Shown: in pieces, positions 18,701-27,390 of the stretch
How positions within the stretch are numbered: position 1 is the stretch's first letter
Layout: each line of letters opens with the position of its first letter
Assembly: GCA_012519955.1 (NCBI GenBank)
Contig: JAAYPH010000083.1
Span: 1 to 55,817, forward strand
From: Candidatus Epulonipiscium sp.
GTDB lineage: Bacteria > Bacillota > Clostridia > Lachnospirales > Defluviitaleaceae
DNA: 55,817 bases
Direction of reading: 5' to 3'
Translations under genes and position numbers: made by a program
Notes under the pieces: model-generated
Databases searched by the model: none
Told to the model about the DNA's origin: nothing
The model's input: only the letters and a program-made list of their open reading frames with translations

Positions 18701-19498
18701 GCCGTACACTTTATTTCTGCCTTCTAAATATTCCTGATAAGCCTTTTGGATAGGCGTTGTAAAATGCCCTTCTTCGATTTCAATATTCTCAATTTTTGTA
18801 AGAAAAGTCGTATGTCTGCAGTGATCGGACCAATAAGTATCCAGCACTCGTATTTCCGTAATGCTGGGGTCTCTTTTTTCTTCATCCCTAAAATAATTCT
18901 GGCAAAATACAACATCGTCAAAACTCATAGCAAGTCCCAATTCATTTCTCAGGTTCTCTAAATCATCATGGGATAAATGAATAAAGCCAGTTAGGGTTTC
19001 CACTTCCTCAGGAATAGAAAGCTGCATATCCAAAGTTTTCGGCTTTTCTAAAGAAGCTTCCCTGGAATCAATGGTATTAATACAGTAATTTTTTATAGCA
19101 TCAAATTGCTCGTCGGTTATATTGCCCTTAAGGCAGACTACCTTTGCTGTACGAATCACAGGCTTTTCTTTACGGGTTAAAATCTGAATACATTGAGCCG
19201 CTGAATCAGCCCTTTGATCATATTGCCCAGGAAGATATTCTACAGCAAATACTCTTTCATCATCCCCTACGGGCAATTCCTCGTCATATACCATGTCTAC
19301 GGGAGGCTCTGAAAAAATAGTAGTTCTGGCTTGATTATAGGCTTCCTCATCTATTCCTTCTATATCATAACGATGAACAATCCTAACGTCTTCTAATGCA
19401 TTGATCAACAAATTTTCTTTTAAATCGGCATACAGATGTTTTGCTTCTACATCAAAACCTGATTTCTTTTGCACAAATATTCTTCTTACATGATTCAT
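15728..19498 (-). CDS. purL: Phosphoribosylformylglycinamidine synthase, single-chain clade II type
   Basis: Converts FGAR plus glutamine and ATP to FGAM (purine step 4). At 1256 residues it is a fused enzyme: an N-terminal PurS-like part, the two-lobed synthase body (SDHCRHTTFLTKI, MFKNETHNHPTEIEPFGGAATCLGG) and a C-terminal glutaminase with MIPGGFSAGDEPEGSGK and the nucleophile Cys in MLGICNGFQALIKLG. The N-terminus (VRRIFVQKKSGFDVEAKHL) matches the clostridial clade II form. The ATG at 19498 has a GGGGG site 8 nt upstream; the ATG at 19513 has none. It is transcribed alone, apart from the main pur cluster, and divergently from a LysR gene. Confidence 0.96.
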   Translation of the reverse strand: MNHVRRIFVQKKSGFDVEAKHLYADLKENLLINALEDVRIVHRYDIEGIDEEAYNQARTTIFSEPPVDMVYDEELPVGDDERVFAVEYLPGQYDQRADSAAQCIQILTRKEKPVIRTAKVVCLKGNITDEQFDAIKNYCINTIDSREASLEKPKTLDMQLSIPEEVETLTGFIHLSHDDLENLRNELGLAMSFDDVVFCQNYFRDEEKRDPSITEIRVLDTYWSDHCRHTTFLTKIENIEIEEGHFTTPIQKAYQEYLEGRNKVYGQKQKDICLMDIALMGMKELRKQGKLEDLEVSDEINACSIKVKVDVNGEDEEWLVMFKNETHNHPTEIEPFGGAATCLGGAIRDPLSGRAYVYQAMRVTGSGDPRTSVQDTLPGKLPQRKITTGAAHGYSSYGNQIGLATGHVAEIYDEGYVAKRMEIGAVIAAAPKKNVVRGVPEEGDVIILLGGRTGRDGCGGATGSSKEHTEESLTSCGAEVQKGNPPTERKIQRLFRNPKVSTMIKRCNDFGAGGVSVAIGELADGLEINLNAVPKKYEGLDGTELAISESQERMAVVIEPGNVEEFIALAEEENLEAVEVAKVTSDNRLKMFWNDKAIVDISREFLNTNGATQRADGFIVAPEADKNYFNVLKEDIKDKLEDLKDAWIANLKDLNVCSQIGLVERFDSTIGGGTVLMPFGGRYQLTPAECMVGKIPVLNGETKSGTIMSHGYNPRLSKWSPFHGSVYAIIEAVAKVVAVGGDYRSIRLTLQEYFERLGKDPKRWGKPLASLLGAYYVQKKLGTAAIGGKDSMSGTFKDLDVPPTLTAFAVDMVNVDTVISPEFKKSGSKIVYSPLKRDAYELPDFEALDRNYSTITRLIQEGKILSAHTVKLGGIAEAISKMSFGNKIGMKFTREISPEDLFAPNYGSLILEIEEENIELLKEINYILLGETQDSPYIWVNNIELSLEELLKAWEKPLEKVFPTKVEEIKEKPINKVYTERNLNRAKIKIAKPRIFIPVFPGTNCEYDTQKAFEEAGGIVNVSVFKNLVPSHIEESVDHMVKAINNAQIIMIPGGFSAGDEPEGSGKFIATVFRNPRIKEAVMNLLNNRDGLMLGICNGFQALIKLGLVPYGEIRDTDVDCPTLTFNTLGRHVSNMVTTIITSTKSPWFAHVEAGDLHQIAVSHGEGRFVASEEMMQQLFENGQVATQYVDLDGNPTYDIAFNPNGSMHAIEGITSPDGRILGKMGHSERIGSNVAKNIPGEKDQKIFRSGVEYFN

Positions 19499-19564
19499 GG
19501 TCTTAACCCCCATTTTTATTATCTATCATCCTATTTCAATATCTTTTACGGCATTTACAGCTTC

Positions 19565-19573
19565 ATTGTATCA
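19565..19573 (-). promoter_or_regulatory. Possible extended -10 promoter of purL
   Basis: Minus strand TGA-TACAAT fits an extended -10 (TGn-TANAAT), about 60 nt before the purL start. The -35 is weak. Confidence 0.35.
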
Positions 19574-19580
19574 TGGTAAG

Positions 19581-19599
19581 ATTAATAAATAAAATTAAT
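19581..19599. promoter_or_regulatory. ATTAAT inverted repeat between purL and the LysR gene
   Basis: ATTAAT and ATTAAT are separated by 7 bp, in the divergent intergenic region. LysR-type proteins bind such short AT-rich dyads near their own promoter. The region is AT-rich throughout, so chance is possible. Confidence 0.3.
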
Positions 19600-19632
19600 G
19601 ATTCTAATAGATTTTATAAGGAGAATTAATAA

Positions 19633-20517
19633 ATGGATATCAATTTTGAATTGTATAAAGTCTTTTACCATGTAGCTTCCTCCCTAAGTTTTTCTGAAGC
19701 GGCAGCAAGACTTTTCATTTCTCAATCTGCTGTGAGTCAATCTATCAAAACCCTGGAAGAAAGATTAAATATTCAATTATTCTTTAGAAACACGAAACAA
19801 GTAAAGCTTACAAAGGATGGCGAAATTTTATTTAAGCACATAGAACAGGCATATAATCTGATTAAAAGTGCAGAACGTACCATTGATGAAATCCATGCTC
19901 TGGAACAGGGAGAAGTCCGCATAGGTGCCAGCGATACCATCTGTAAATACTATCTTCTGCCTTACTTTAAAGCCTTTCACAAGCTATACCCTAAGATTAA
20001 AATTCTTGTTACCAACGGTACTTCCCCTAAATGTGTGGATTTACTAAAGCAAGGCAGCGTGGATTTTATCGTATCAAACCTTCCCAATCATTATGTTACT
20101 TCCTCCATGGAAGCAAAACCGATTAAACCGATTCAGGATGTCTTTATCGCCGGAACCCAGTTTAAAGAATTAGAGAATCGCATAGTGTCTTTAAAAGAAT
20201 TGGAAAAGTATCCTTTTCTCATGCTGGAGCATAAGACCACCACAAGGGAATTTTTTGATTCTATGTTAGTAAAAAACGATGTTCATATTATTCCTGAAAT
20301 TGAATTAGGGAGCATTGATCTCCTGGTTGAAATGTCAAAGATCGGTCTGGGGCTTACTTTTGTATGGAAAAATTGTATTGAAGAACAACTTAGTAAAAAA
20401 GAAGTGTTTATTGTTAATATAAAGGAAGAAATCCCTGAAAGAAGCTTAGGCATCATCACCCATAAACATATTCCTCTTTCCATAGGAGCAAAGCGATTTA
20501 TCAGCCTTCTTCATTAA
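19633..20517 (+). CDS. LysR-family transcriptional regulator
   Basis: 294 residues. The N-terminal winged helix-turn-helix is typical (LSFSEAAARLFISQSAVSQSIKTLEERL, about 18-45), followed by a linker helix and a substrate-binding-protein-like effector domain (about 90-290, with GASDTICKYYLLPYF and VDFIVSN). It would activate a neighbouring gene in response to a small ligand, and the following FMN-enzyme gene is the obvious target (inference). An AAGGAG site precedes the ATG at 19633. It is divergent from purL. Confidence 0.92.
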   Translation: MDINFELYKVFYHVASSLSFSEAAARLFISQSAVSQSIKTLEERLNIQLFFRNTKQVKLTKDGEILFKHIEQAYNLIKSAERTIDEIHALEQGEVRIGASDTICKYYLLPYFKAFHKLYPKIKILVTNGTSPKCVDLLKQGSVDFIVSNLPNHYVTSSMEAKPIKPIQDVFIAGTQFKELENRIVSLKELEKYPFLMLEHKTTTREFFDSMLVKNDVHIIPEIELGSIDLLVEMSKIGLGLTFVWKNCIEEQLSKKEVFIVNIKEEIPERSLGIITHKHIPLSIGAKRFISLLH

Positions 20518-20529
20518 TAAATAGACCCG

Positions 20530-20558
20530 TTGACATGGAAACTTTTTTCCTATATACT
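20530..20558 (+). promoter_or_regulatory. Sigma-A promoter of the nitronate monooxygenase gene
   Basis: TTGACA (20530-20535), 17 bp, TATACT (20553-20558), starting 12 nt after the LysR stop. The enzyme gene therefore has its own promoter. Confidence 0.75.
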
Positions 20559-20602
20559 TTGACTATCAAAATATTTGATTTTCAAAAAAGAGGAGTGGTA
20601 GG

Positions 20603-21679
20603 ATGAAACTTCCTTCATTAAAGATAGGAAATCTCATTGCAGATATCCCTATTATACAAGGTGGTATGGGGGTAGGCGTTTCAAGAGCAAAATTAGCTTC
20701 TGCCGTTGCAAATGAAGGCGGCATAGGGGTTATTTCCGGTGTTCAGATAGGATTCAATGAGCCTGATTTTGAAAGTGACAATAAAACAGCTAATATAAGA
20801 GCACTTCAAAAAGAAATAAGAAAAGCAAGGGAATTAAGTCCTAAAGGCATCATCGGAGTAAATATCTTAACGGCAATGAACAGTTATAAAGAATTGGTAT
20901 TAACAGCGGTTAAGGAAAAAATAGACCTGATTATATGCGGTGCGGGACTTCCTGTGGATCTGCCTGAACTTGTAAAGAACTCTGCTTCAAAAATTATTCC
21001 GATTGTTTCTTCAGGCAAAGCCGCTTCTGTTATTACTAAAATGTGGGATAAAAAATATCAATATCTGCCCGATGCATTGATTGTAGAAGGTCCTGATGCC
21101 GGAGGTCATTTAGGTTTTTCCCTTGAACAGCTTAACTTAAATCCCCTGCCTAACTTAGTAGATATCGTAAAAGATGTATTAGCAGCCATCAAACCCTTTG
21201 AAGAAAAATACAATAAAAAAATACCTGTAATTGCTGCTGGAGGTATTTTTGACGGAAAGGATATTGCAAAATTTATAAAATTGGGTGCATCAGGAGTTCA
21301 GATGGGAACACGATTTGTTGCAACCCATGAATGTGATGCCCATGAAAATTATAAAGAAGCTTATCTTAGGGCTTCCAAAGAAGATATTCAGATTGTGAAA
21401 AGCCCTGTAGGCATGCCCGGCAGAGCCATTAGAAACGAATTAATAAAAGCACTGGAAGAAGCGAATCAAAAAATAACGAAATGCTACAATTGCCTAAAAC
21501 CCTGTAATCCTACCGCTACCCCTTATTGTATTTCAAAAGCGCTTATACAAGCGGTAAAAGGTGATACAAAAAACGGTCTGATCTTTACAGGAACCAATGC
21601 CTATAAGTTAAACAAAATCATATCCGTTAAACAATTAATGAACGAATTGGTAACCCTTGCAGAAAGTGCCTTAACATAG
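20603..21679 (+). CDS. Nitronate monooxygenase / 2-nitropropane dioxygenase-like FMN enzyme
   Basis: A 358-residue FMN-dependent TIM-barrel protein. Family motifs are IIQGGMGVGVSRAKLASAVANEGGIGVIS at the N-terminus, VEGPDAGGHLG, IPVIAAGGIFDG and GVQMGTRFVATHECDAH. A four-cysteine stretch near the C-terminus (CYNCLKPCNPTATPYC, about 295-310) marks the clostridial subgroup and might bind metal. Members oxidise nitronates or act as enoyl-ACP reductases (FabK), and which applies cannot be settled from sequence. A GAGGAG site precedes the ATG. It lies 85 nt downstream of the LysR gene on the same strand. Its TAG stop lies inside a 13-bp palindromic stem. Confidence 0.88.
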   Translation: MKLPSLKIGNLIADIPIIQGGMGVGVSRAKLASAVANEGGIGVISGVQIGFNEPDFESDNKTANIRALQKEIRKARELSPKGIIGVNILTAMNSYKELVLTAVKEKIDLIICGAGLPVDLPELVKNSASKIIPIVSSGKAASVITKMWDKKYQYLPDALIVEGPDAGGHLGFSLEQLNLNPLPNLVDIVKDVLAAIKPFEEKYNKKIPVIAAGGIFDGKDIAKFIKLGASGVQMGTRFVATHECDAHENYKEAYLRASKEDIQIVKSPVGMPGRAIRNELIKALEEANQKITKCYNCLKPCNPTATPYCISKALIQAVKGDTKNGLIFTGTNAYKLNKIISVKQLMNELVTLAESALT

Positions 21680-21703
21680 GAAATTCGGAGGAATTTCCTA
21701 TGT
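21674..21703. repeat. Palindromic repeat, copy 1
   Basis: A perfect 13-bp stem (ACATAGGAAATTC and complement) has a GGAG loop and contains the stop codon of the preceding gene. A near copy lies at 27251-27272. In both, a GGAGG is followed 8 nt later by ATG TAA, and a separate terminator hairpin comes directly after. Confidence 0.7.
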
Positions 21704-21707
21704 AATA

Positions 21708-21739
21708 AATAAAGCAGGGAAATGCTCCCTGCTTTATTT
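21708..21739. terminator. Bidirectional terminator between the FMN-enzyme and spo0E-like genes
   Basis: A 13-bp stem (AATAAAGCAGGGA with TCCCTGCTTTATT) has a 5-nt loop. The A-rich left flank and T-rich right flank permit termination on both strands. The stop codon of the minus-strand spo0E-like gene is inside it. Confidence 0.75.
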
Positions 21740-21910
21740 ATGCTGTTCTCTCAGATATTCAACCAGTAACTCGTCCAGTTGTTGACTTAATTTTAAAACT
21801 TCATGATCAGAAATATTACTGCTATCCAAATCAATTAAATGATTGAGTTGTTCCCTTACCTGCTCAATATTTGCCCTAAGCTCACCAGATTCTCGTTGTC
21901 CATATGGCAT
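21734..21910 (-). CDS. Spo0E-family aspartyl-phosphate phosphatase-like protein
   Basis: A 58-residue helical protein. The sequence shows the Spo0E pattern: an N-terminal helix with IEQVREQLNHLI, then DHEVLKLSQQLDELLVEYL. The family dephosphorylates Spo0A-P or related receivers in the sporulation phosphorelay, and the conserved SQxLD segment is the recognised signature. The ATG at 21910 has an AAGGTGGG site about 9 nt upstream. Its target is not visible here. The gene lies alone between the terminators of the FMN-enzyme gene and the purD operon. Such genes suggest a spore former. Confidence 0.82.
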   Translation of the reverse strand: MPYGQRESGELRANIEQVREQLNHLIDLDSSNISDHEVLKLSQQLDELLVEYLREQHK

Positions 21911-22075
21911 TCAAATTCCCACCTTGAAGTGTCTTGGCATATTTTAAGTCTACTTGCTTTTATTATTTGTAATCTTTCAAAAAATAAACGCTATGATTTA
22001 TGTAGATTCTGTAAACTCAAAATAGATCGATTTTCTGACATCAAGCGTGTCTCATGTATGGATGAAAAGCAGGCA

Positions 22076-22109
22076 AAAAAAAGTTTAATGCGGTGTACAT
22101 GAAACTTTT
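22076..22109 (-). terminator. Terminator after purD
   Basis: In minus-strand RNA AAAGTTT pairs with AAACTTT, with an inner ATG/CAT pairing after one mismatch, and a run of T follows. It starts a few bases beyond the purD stop and ends the main pur operon. Confidence 0.65.
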
Positions 22110-22114
22110 GTTCT

Positions 22115-23374
22115 TTATTTTACTCCGATATCTTTTCTATAATGTTTTTTCTCAAAATGAATCTTTTCTACCCCTTGATAAGCTGTTTTAATCGCTTCAT
22201 CCAAGGTCGCAGCAATTCCCGTAACTCCCAGGACTCTGCCTCCGTCCGTTACGATTTGATCGCCTTTTTTAGCTGTTCCAGCATGGAATATAATAATATC
22301 TTCTACATCGTTAAATGCCTCTAAGCCTGTAATAGGATAACCTTTTTCATAAGAAAGAGGGTAGCCTCCTGAAGCTAAAACGACACATACCGCTGCATTG
22401 TCTTCCCATTCAACTTTAACTTCATGTAAACGTTGATCTACACAGGCTTCTAAAATCTCAAGCAAGTCTCCTTTTAACCTTGGAAGAACTACTTGAGCTT
22501 CCGGGTCTCCAAATCTTGCATTGTATTCTAATACTTTAACCCCATCTTTAGTGAGCATGAGTCCAAAGAAAAGTATCCCCGTAAAAGGTCTTCCCTCTTC
22601 TCTCATGGCATCCAAGGTGGGTTTAAATATGTTCTCCATGCAGTAGTCATTGATTTCCTTTGTATATACACGGCTGGGCGAAAAAGTTCCCATACCTCCG
22701 GTATTAAGTCCCTGATCATTATCCAAAGCTCTTTTATGGTCTTGAGCACTGACCATCGGAATAATGGTATTGCCGTCGCAAAAGGATAATATGGATACTT
22801 CCTGTCCTTCCATAAATTCTTCTATAACGACCTTATTGCCGGCTTCTCCGAATTGCTTATCTTCCATGATGGCAAATACCGCATCTTTTGCTTCCTCAAA
22901 AGAGTTGCAGATTAAAACTCCTTTTCCCAGAGCCAGCCCGTCAGCCTTAACAACGATGGGGAAGGACTGGGTCTTTAAATACTCTATGGCTGCTTTAGAA
23001 TCATCAAAAACCTCATAGGCTGCTGTTGGAATATTGTATTTTTTCATAAGGTCCTTTGAAAATGCCTTACTGCCTTCAATCAGTGCTGCCTTTTGAGTCG
23101 GTCCAAAGATTTTTAATCCTCTTTCTTGAAACTTATCCACAATTCCAAGCATTAAAGGGTCATCCATCCCCACAATGGTGAAATCAATCTGTGCATTCTG
23201 TGCAAAATCTGCTAAAGCTTCTATATCTGTAGCTTTTATATCCACACATTCTGCTAAAGACTTTATGCCTCCATTTCCGGGGGCACAATATATTTTACTC
23301 ACTTTTTTGCTTTGAGCTATTTTCCATATGATGGCATGCTCTCTGCCTCCACTGCCAACAACCAATACCTTCAT
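22115..23374 (-). CDS. purD: Phosphoribosylamine-glycine ligase (GAR synthetase)
   Basis: Joins glycine to phosphoribosylamine with ATP (purine step 2). The 419 residues match the ATP-grasp monofunctional enzyme: N-terminal MKVLVVGSGGREHAI, then VVKADGLALGKGV, FNTGGMG-type DQGLNTGGMGTFSPS, and EYNARFGDPEAQVVL. A GGAGG site supports the ATG at 23374. It is the last gene of purC-F-M-N-D. In many Bacillus-type operons purH stands between purN and purD; here only 14 nt separate them. Confidence 0.97.
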   Translation of the reverse strand: MKVLVVGSGGREHAIIWKIAQSKKVSKIYCAPGNGGIKSLAECVDIKATDIEALADFAQNAQIDFTIVGMDDPLMLGIVDKFQERGLKIFGPTQKAALIEGSKAFSKDLMKKYNIPTAAYEVFDDSKAAIEYLKTQSFPIVVKADGLALGKGVLICNSFEEAKDAVFAIMEDKQFGEAGNKVVIEEFMEGQEVSILSFCDGNTIIPMVSAQDHKRALDNDQGLNTGGMGTFSPSRVYTKEINDYCMENIFKPTLDAMREEGRPFTGILFFGLMLTKDGVKVLEYNARFGDPEAQVVLPRLKGDLLEILEACVDQRLHEVKVEWEDNAAVCVVLASGGYPLSYEKGYPITGLEAFNDVEDIIIFHAGTAKKGDQIVTDGGRVLGVTGIAATLDEAIKTAYQGVEKIHFEKKHYRKDIGVK

Positions 23375-23388
23375 ACACTAACCTCCGT

Positions 23389-24015
23389 TTAGTCACAAAT
23401 CACTACCTTATGATCCTGTACTTTTATCTTTCCTTCTGCGTATAATCTAATGGCTTCAGGAAAAATAATCCACTCCGCTTCCTCCATAACCCTTTTTTGA
23501 AGGGTTTCTGCCGTATCTCCTTGCTTTACTTCAACGGCTTTCTGCAAAATAATCGGCCCCGTATCTGTGCCTTCATCTACAAAATGGACCGTAGCACCGG
23601 TGACCTTAACCCCTCGGTCTAATACTGCCTGATGGACCCTGAGGCCATAATATCCGTCCCCACAAAAGGAGGGGATTAATGAAGGATGAATATTCATAAT
23701 CCGATTCCTAAAATGCTTTACAAAGCTCTCGCCAAGGACAACCAGATACCCTGCCAAAACGATAAGGTCCACTTGCATTTCTTCAAAGTGATTGATTAAT
23801 GCACGATTAAATGCTTCTCTGTCACTAAAATCTTTAGATGCAATACAAGCTCCCTCTATCCCGTGTTTTTTTGCCCTCTCAAGGGCATAAGCCTGGGGCT
23901 TGTTGCTGACAACGGTTACGATTTGGGCGTTTTCTATACTTCCGTTCTCAATAGCATTGATAATGGCTTGAAGATTGGTTCCGCCCCCTGAAACCAATGC
24001 CCCTATTTTAAGCAT
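23389..24015 (-). CDS. purN: Phosphoribosylglycinamide formyltransferase, folate-dependent
   Basis: Formylates GAR with 10-formyl-tetrahydrofolate (purine step 3). The 208 residues show [16 protein letters not shown] at the N-terminus, [31 protein letters not shown] (catalytic N and H) and a [11 protein letters not shown] active-site stretch. The start at 24015 overlaps the end of purM by 13 nt, with an AGGTGGAG site inside purM, so coupled translation is likely. Confidence 0.96.
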   Translation of the reverse strand: MLKIGALVSGGGTNLQAIINAIENGSIENAQIVTVVSNKPQAYALERAKKHGIEGACIASKDFSDREAFNRALINHFEEMQVDLIVLAGYLVVLGESFVKHFRNRIMNIHPSLIPSFCGDGYYGLRVHQAVLDRGVKVTGATVHFVDEGTDTGPIILQKAVEVKQGDTAETLQKRVMEEAEWIIFPEAIRLYAEGKIKVQDHKVVICD

Positions 24016-25034
24016 AACTCCACCTCTGTTTCACTTTCAATCACACTGCCGATAACATAAGCTTTTTCTCCCATTTCCGAAAGGACGAAAAGGGCTTTTT
24101 CTTTTTCCCTTTCATCAATGGCTAAAACCATTCCGATACCCATATTAAATGTATTGTACATATGTCTTCTGTCAACATTTCCAAGTCCCTGCATCATATC
24201 AAAGATTGGAGGGATATCCCAGCTTCCTTCTACAATCCTTACTCCTAATCCTGCAGGCAGCATTCTAGGAATATTTTCTATAAAGCCGCCCCCTGTAATA
24301 TGACTGATACCCTTTATATTGACCTGTTCTTTTAATGCTTGAATGGCTTTTACATATATTTTTGTGGGCTTTAACAATTCTTCCCCCAGGGTACATCCCA
24401 ATTTTTCAATATATTCACCCATACTTGCTTTACTGGGATGAAAGATTTTTCTAACAAGGGAAAAACCATTGCTGTGAATCCCGCTGGAGGCTATGCCAAT
24501 GAGCACATCACCTTGTTGAATAGTGCTTCCGTCAATGATTTTTGCTTTATCTACTATGCCCACACAAAAGCCTGCTATATCATATTCATCCTGAGGATAG
24601 AATCCCGGCATCTCTGCTGTTTCTCCTCCTATAAGAGCAGCCCCTGCCTGTCTGCAGCCTTCTGCAACTCCTTTTACAATAAGGGCAATTTTCTTAGGTA
24701 TGTTTTTTCCACAGGCGATATAATCTAAGAAAAAAAGAGGCTCTGCCCCGGAACATATCACATCATTCACACACATGGCAACGCAGTCGATCCCCACCGT
24801 ATCATGTTGGTCCATTAAAAAGGCAATCTTTAGCTTTGTTCCAACGCCGTCAGTTCCCGACACGAGTACCGGTTCTTTCATCGTTTGATTTGCAATGGAA
24901 AACAATCCTCCAAAGCCTCCAATATCGGTTAATACCTCCGGACGAAATGTACTTTTTACATGGTCTTTCATTAAACGTACTGCTTCATATCCTGCTTCTA
25001 CATCTACTCCGGAAGCTTTATAATTTAGACTCAT
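24003..25034 (-). CDS. purM: Phosphoribosylformylglycinamidine cyclo-ligase (AIR synthetase)
   Basis: Closes the imidazole ring to form AIR (step 5). The 343-residue PurM fold shows [15 protein letters not shown] at the start, [28 protein letters not shown] and [15 protein letters not shown]. The open frame extends upstream, but the ATG at 25034 is preceded by GGAGG and gives the standard N-terminus, so I chose it. It overlaps the 3' end of purF by 17 nt. Confidence 0.96.
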   Translation of the reverse strand: MSLNYKASGVDVEAGYEAVRLMKDHVKSTFRPEVLTDIGGFGGLFSIANQTMKEPVLVSGTDGVGTKLKIAFLMDQHDTVGIDCVAMCVNDVICSGAEPLFFLDYIACGKNIPKKIALIVKGVAEGCRQAGAALIGGETAEMPGFYPQDEYDIAGFCVGIVDKAKIIDGSTIQQGDVLIGIASSGIHSNGFSLVRKIFHPSKASMGEYIEKLGCTLGEELLKPTKIYVKAIQALKEQVNIKGISHITGGGFIENIPRMLPAGLGVRIVEGSWDIPPIFDMMQGLGNVDRRHMYNTFNMGIGMVLAIDEREKEKALFVLSEMGEKAYVIGSVIESETEVELCLK

Positions 25035-26433
25035 ATTTTTCCTCCTTTGAAACTTTAATAGGATAATTTCCATCAAAACAAGCTGTACAAAAACCGCATC
25101 TAGCACCTATGGGGGTTTTCTTAAGCCCTTCAATGCTTAAAAACTGCAGGGTATCTGCCCCTATGGTTTCTGCGATTTCCTCCACAGTGTTATGACAAGC
25201 GATTAAATGCTGCCTGTGAGGGGTATCTATTCCAAAATAACAGGGATATTTAACTGGAGGAGAACTGATTCTCATATGAACTTCTTTTGCTCCTGCATCC
25301 TTCAGCATTTTTACAATACGCTTGCTGGTGGTTCCTCTAACTATGGAGTCATCTATTAAAATGATTCTCTTTCCTTCTACCTGACTTTTAAAAGGATTCA
25401 GCTTAAGCCTCACACTCTGTTCACGCATTCCCTGGCTTGGCTGGATGAAGGTTCTTCCAATGTAGCGGTTTTTAATTAATCCGTCCCCGTAAGGAATGCC
25501 GCTTTCCCTTGAATACCCAAGAGCTGCCACCAGTCCTGAATCCGGCACTCCAAACACCAAATCTGCTTCTACAGGAAATTCTCTTGCTAAGATTTTGCCT
25601 GCTTCCAGCCTTGCTTCATAAACTGAAGCGCCATCTATAACACTGTCGGGGCGAGCAAAATAAATATATTCAAAAATACACATTCTGGATTCTTCCGGTA
25701 CTTCTGTTTGTATGGAGCGAATATTGTCTTCATTCACTACAACGATTTCTCCGGGATTTACATCTCTTATAAACTCAGCCCCTACAGTTTCTAAAGCTGC
25801 CGTTTCTGAAGCAAAGATATAAGAATCTTCTTTTTTCCCAATACACAGAGGTCTCATGCCCAGAGGGTCTCTTGCAGCAATGAGTTTATGGGGTGTCATG
25901 ACCAAAAGGGAATATGCCCCTTTAATTTCTCTCATAACTTCCACTAATGAATCTTCTATGCTATGATGTCTAATACGCTCTCTTGAAAGAAGGGCAGCTA
26001 TCACTTCAGAATCGGTGGTTGTCTGAAAGATACATCCTTTGGACTCTAATTCCTCTCTGATTTGATCTGCATTCACCAAATTTCCATTATGAGCCACCGC
26101 CATATGTCCTTTAGTATACTTAATGACTAAAGGCTGTGCATTTTCTTTTAAGCTTTCTCCTGCTGTTGAATATCTGACATGACCTATCGCCACTTTCCCC
26201 TGCAGATGTCTAATGATCACATCATCAAAAACTTCCGGTACCATACCCATTTCTTTGTGATAAATGATCGTACCATTGTCATTAACTGCTATTCCTGCAC
26301 TTTCTTGTCCTCTATGCTGCAGGGCATATAATCCGAAATAAGTCATTTCAGCTGGATTGAAGTTATTTTTATTATATATCCCAAAAACACCGCATTCATC
26401 ATGAAATTTATCTTCCCAAAATTCTTGATCCAT
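25018..26433 (-). CDS. purF: Amidophosphoribosyltransferase, Fe-S type
   Basis: Commits PRPP and glutamine to purine synthesis (step 1). The 471 residues include a short propeptide cut to expose the catalytic Cys (DECGVFGIY, Cys 14), the Ntn glutaminase domain ([18 protein letters not shown]) and a PRTase domain with [16 protein letters not shown]. Cysteines near the C-terminus ([10 protein letters not shown]) match the Bacillus-type form with a structural 4Fe-4S cluster. The ATG at 26433 has a GGAGGAG site 7 nt upstream; in-frame GTG and TTG codons just before it are less likely. Confidence 0.96.
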   Translation of the reverse strand: MDQEFWEDKFHDECGVFGIYNKNNFNPAEMTYFGLYALQHRGQESAGIAVNDNGTIIYHKEMGMVPEVFDDVIIRHLQGKVAIGHVRYSTAGESLKENAQPLVIKYTKGHMAVAHNGNLVNADQIREELESKGCIFQTTTDSEVIAALLSRERIRHHSIEDSLVEVMREIKGAYSLLVMTPHKLIAARDPLGMRPLCIGKKEDSYIFASETAALETVGAEFIRDVNPGEIVVVNEDNIRSIQTEVPEESRMCIFEYIYFARPDSVIDGASVYEARLEAGKILAREFPVEADLVFGVPDSGLVAALGYSRESGIPYGDGLIKNRYIGRTFIQPSQGMREQSVRLKLNPFKSQVEGKRIILIDDSIVRGTTSKRIVKMLKDAGAKEVHMRISSPPVKYPCYFGIDTPHRQHLIACHNTVEEIAETIGADTLQFLSIEGLKKTPIGARCGFCTACFDGNYPIKVSKEEKYESKL

Positions 26434-26454
26434 CACCAAGCTCCTCCCGATATC

Positions 26455-27165
26455 TTATTCACCTATAAGGCGTCTTAAAATTTCCTGATAAGCTCCTTCA
26501 ACATTGCCTAAATCTCTTCTAAAGCGGTCTTTATCCAATTTTTCCTTTGTATTGCTGTCCCAGAAGCGGCAGGTATCCGGGGAAATTTCATCGGCAAGAA
26601 TGATTTCTCCTTGGGGGGTTCTTCCAAACTCTAACTTAAAATCAATGAGTTCAATATTCACGTCCTTTAAGTAATCCGTTAAAACTTCGTTAATTTTAAA
26701 GGAAAGTTCGGCAATTCGATCCAGCTCTTCTTCCTTAGCCAAATCAAGGGCCAGGATGTGGTATTCATTGATCATGGGGTCCCCTAACGCATCATTTTTG
26801 TAGCAGTATTCTAAAACAGTTCTTCTAAGCTTTGTTCCTTCTTCTAAGCCCAATCTTTTTGATAAACTTCCTGCAGCAATATTTCTTACGATAACTTCTA
26901 GCGGTACAATCTCTACCTTTTTTACGATGGTTTCTCTGTCATTGATTTCCTCTACCAAATGGGTTGGAATGCCTTTAGATTCCAGAAGCTTCATTAAGTG
27001 ATTGGATACTCGGTTATTAATGCTTCCTTTTTCACTGATAGTCCCTTTTTTTAGTCCGTTAAAGGCAGTTGCATCATCCTTGTAAGAAACAATATATAAA
27101 TTTTCATCTTCTGTTTTGTAAACCTTTTTTGCTTTTCCCTCGTACAATAAATCCATCTTTTTCAT
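26455..27165 (-). CDS. purC: SAICAR synthase
   Basis: Condenses CAIR with aspartate (step 7). The 236 residues have the standard signatures: [62 protein letters not shown] and [12 protein letters not shown]. An AAGGGGGAT site precedes the ATG at 27165. It is the first gene after the guanine riboswitch and terminator, so it is the main controlled entry to the C-F-M-N-D group. Confidence 0.97.
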   Translation of the reverse strand: MKKMDLLYEGKAKKVYKTEDENLYIVSYKDDATAFNGLKKGTISEKGSINNRVSNHLMKLLESKGIPTHLVEEINDRETIVKKVEIVPLEVIVRNIAAGSLSKRLGLEEGTKLRRTVLEYCYKNDALGDPMINEYHILALDLAKEEELDRIAELSFKINEVLTDYLKDVNIELIDFKLEFGRTPQGEIILADEISPDTCRFWDSNTKEKLDKDRFRRDLGNVEGAYQEILRRLIGE

Positions 27166-27250
27166 TTTAGAATCCCCCTTAAGGATATGATTTCTTCTTC
27201 AAAATATAATATATTCTAGTGCATTCTGCCCGAAGGGCTTTTTATTGCTT

Positions 27251-27272
27251 AGGAAATCCGGAGGAATTTCCT
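27251..27272. repeat. Palindromic repeat, copy 2
   Basis: Arms AGGAAAT and ATTTCCT surround a central CCGGAGGA; one base differs from copy 1 at 21674-21703. The downstream ATGTAATAAA is identical in both. It lies directly past the riboswitch terminator on the purC side. Confidence 0.65.
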
Positions 27273-27279
27273 ATGTAAT

Positions 27280-27313
27280 AAAAAAGACAGATTTCATATG
27301 CATGAAATCTGTC
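27280..27313 (-). terminator. Strong intrinsic terminator upstream of purC
   Basis: A perfect 12-bp stem (GACAGATTTCAT and complement) with a 4-nt loop is followed on the minus strand by six T. It lies between the guanine aptamer and purC and is the likely off-switch of the riboswitch. It is about 78 nt from the aptamer, farther than usual, so an intermediate pairing is needed. Confidence 0.85.
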
Positions 27314-27390
27314 CAATAAATAAATGTATTGCTCCCTAAAAAAGGGCATAACAATACCGCAATAATACGAACATTATCTTAGACATATTC

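Noticed and set aside
21839-22102. 87-codon plus-strand open frame
   Set aside because: It runs antisense across the spo0E-like gene and the purD terminator, with no plausible start site.
27225-27245. Plus-strand terminator GCCCGAAGGGC-TTTTT before purC
   Set aside because: The stem is only 4 bp and no plus-strand transcript ends here; probably chance.
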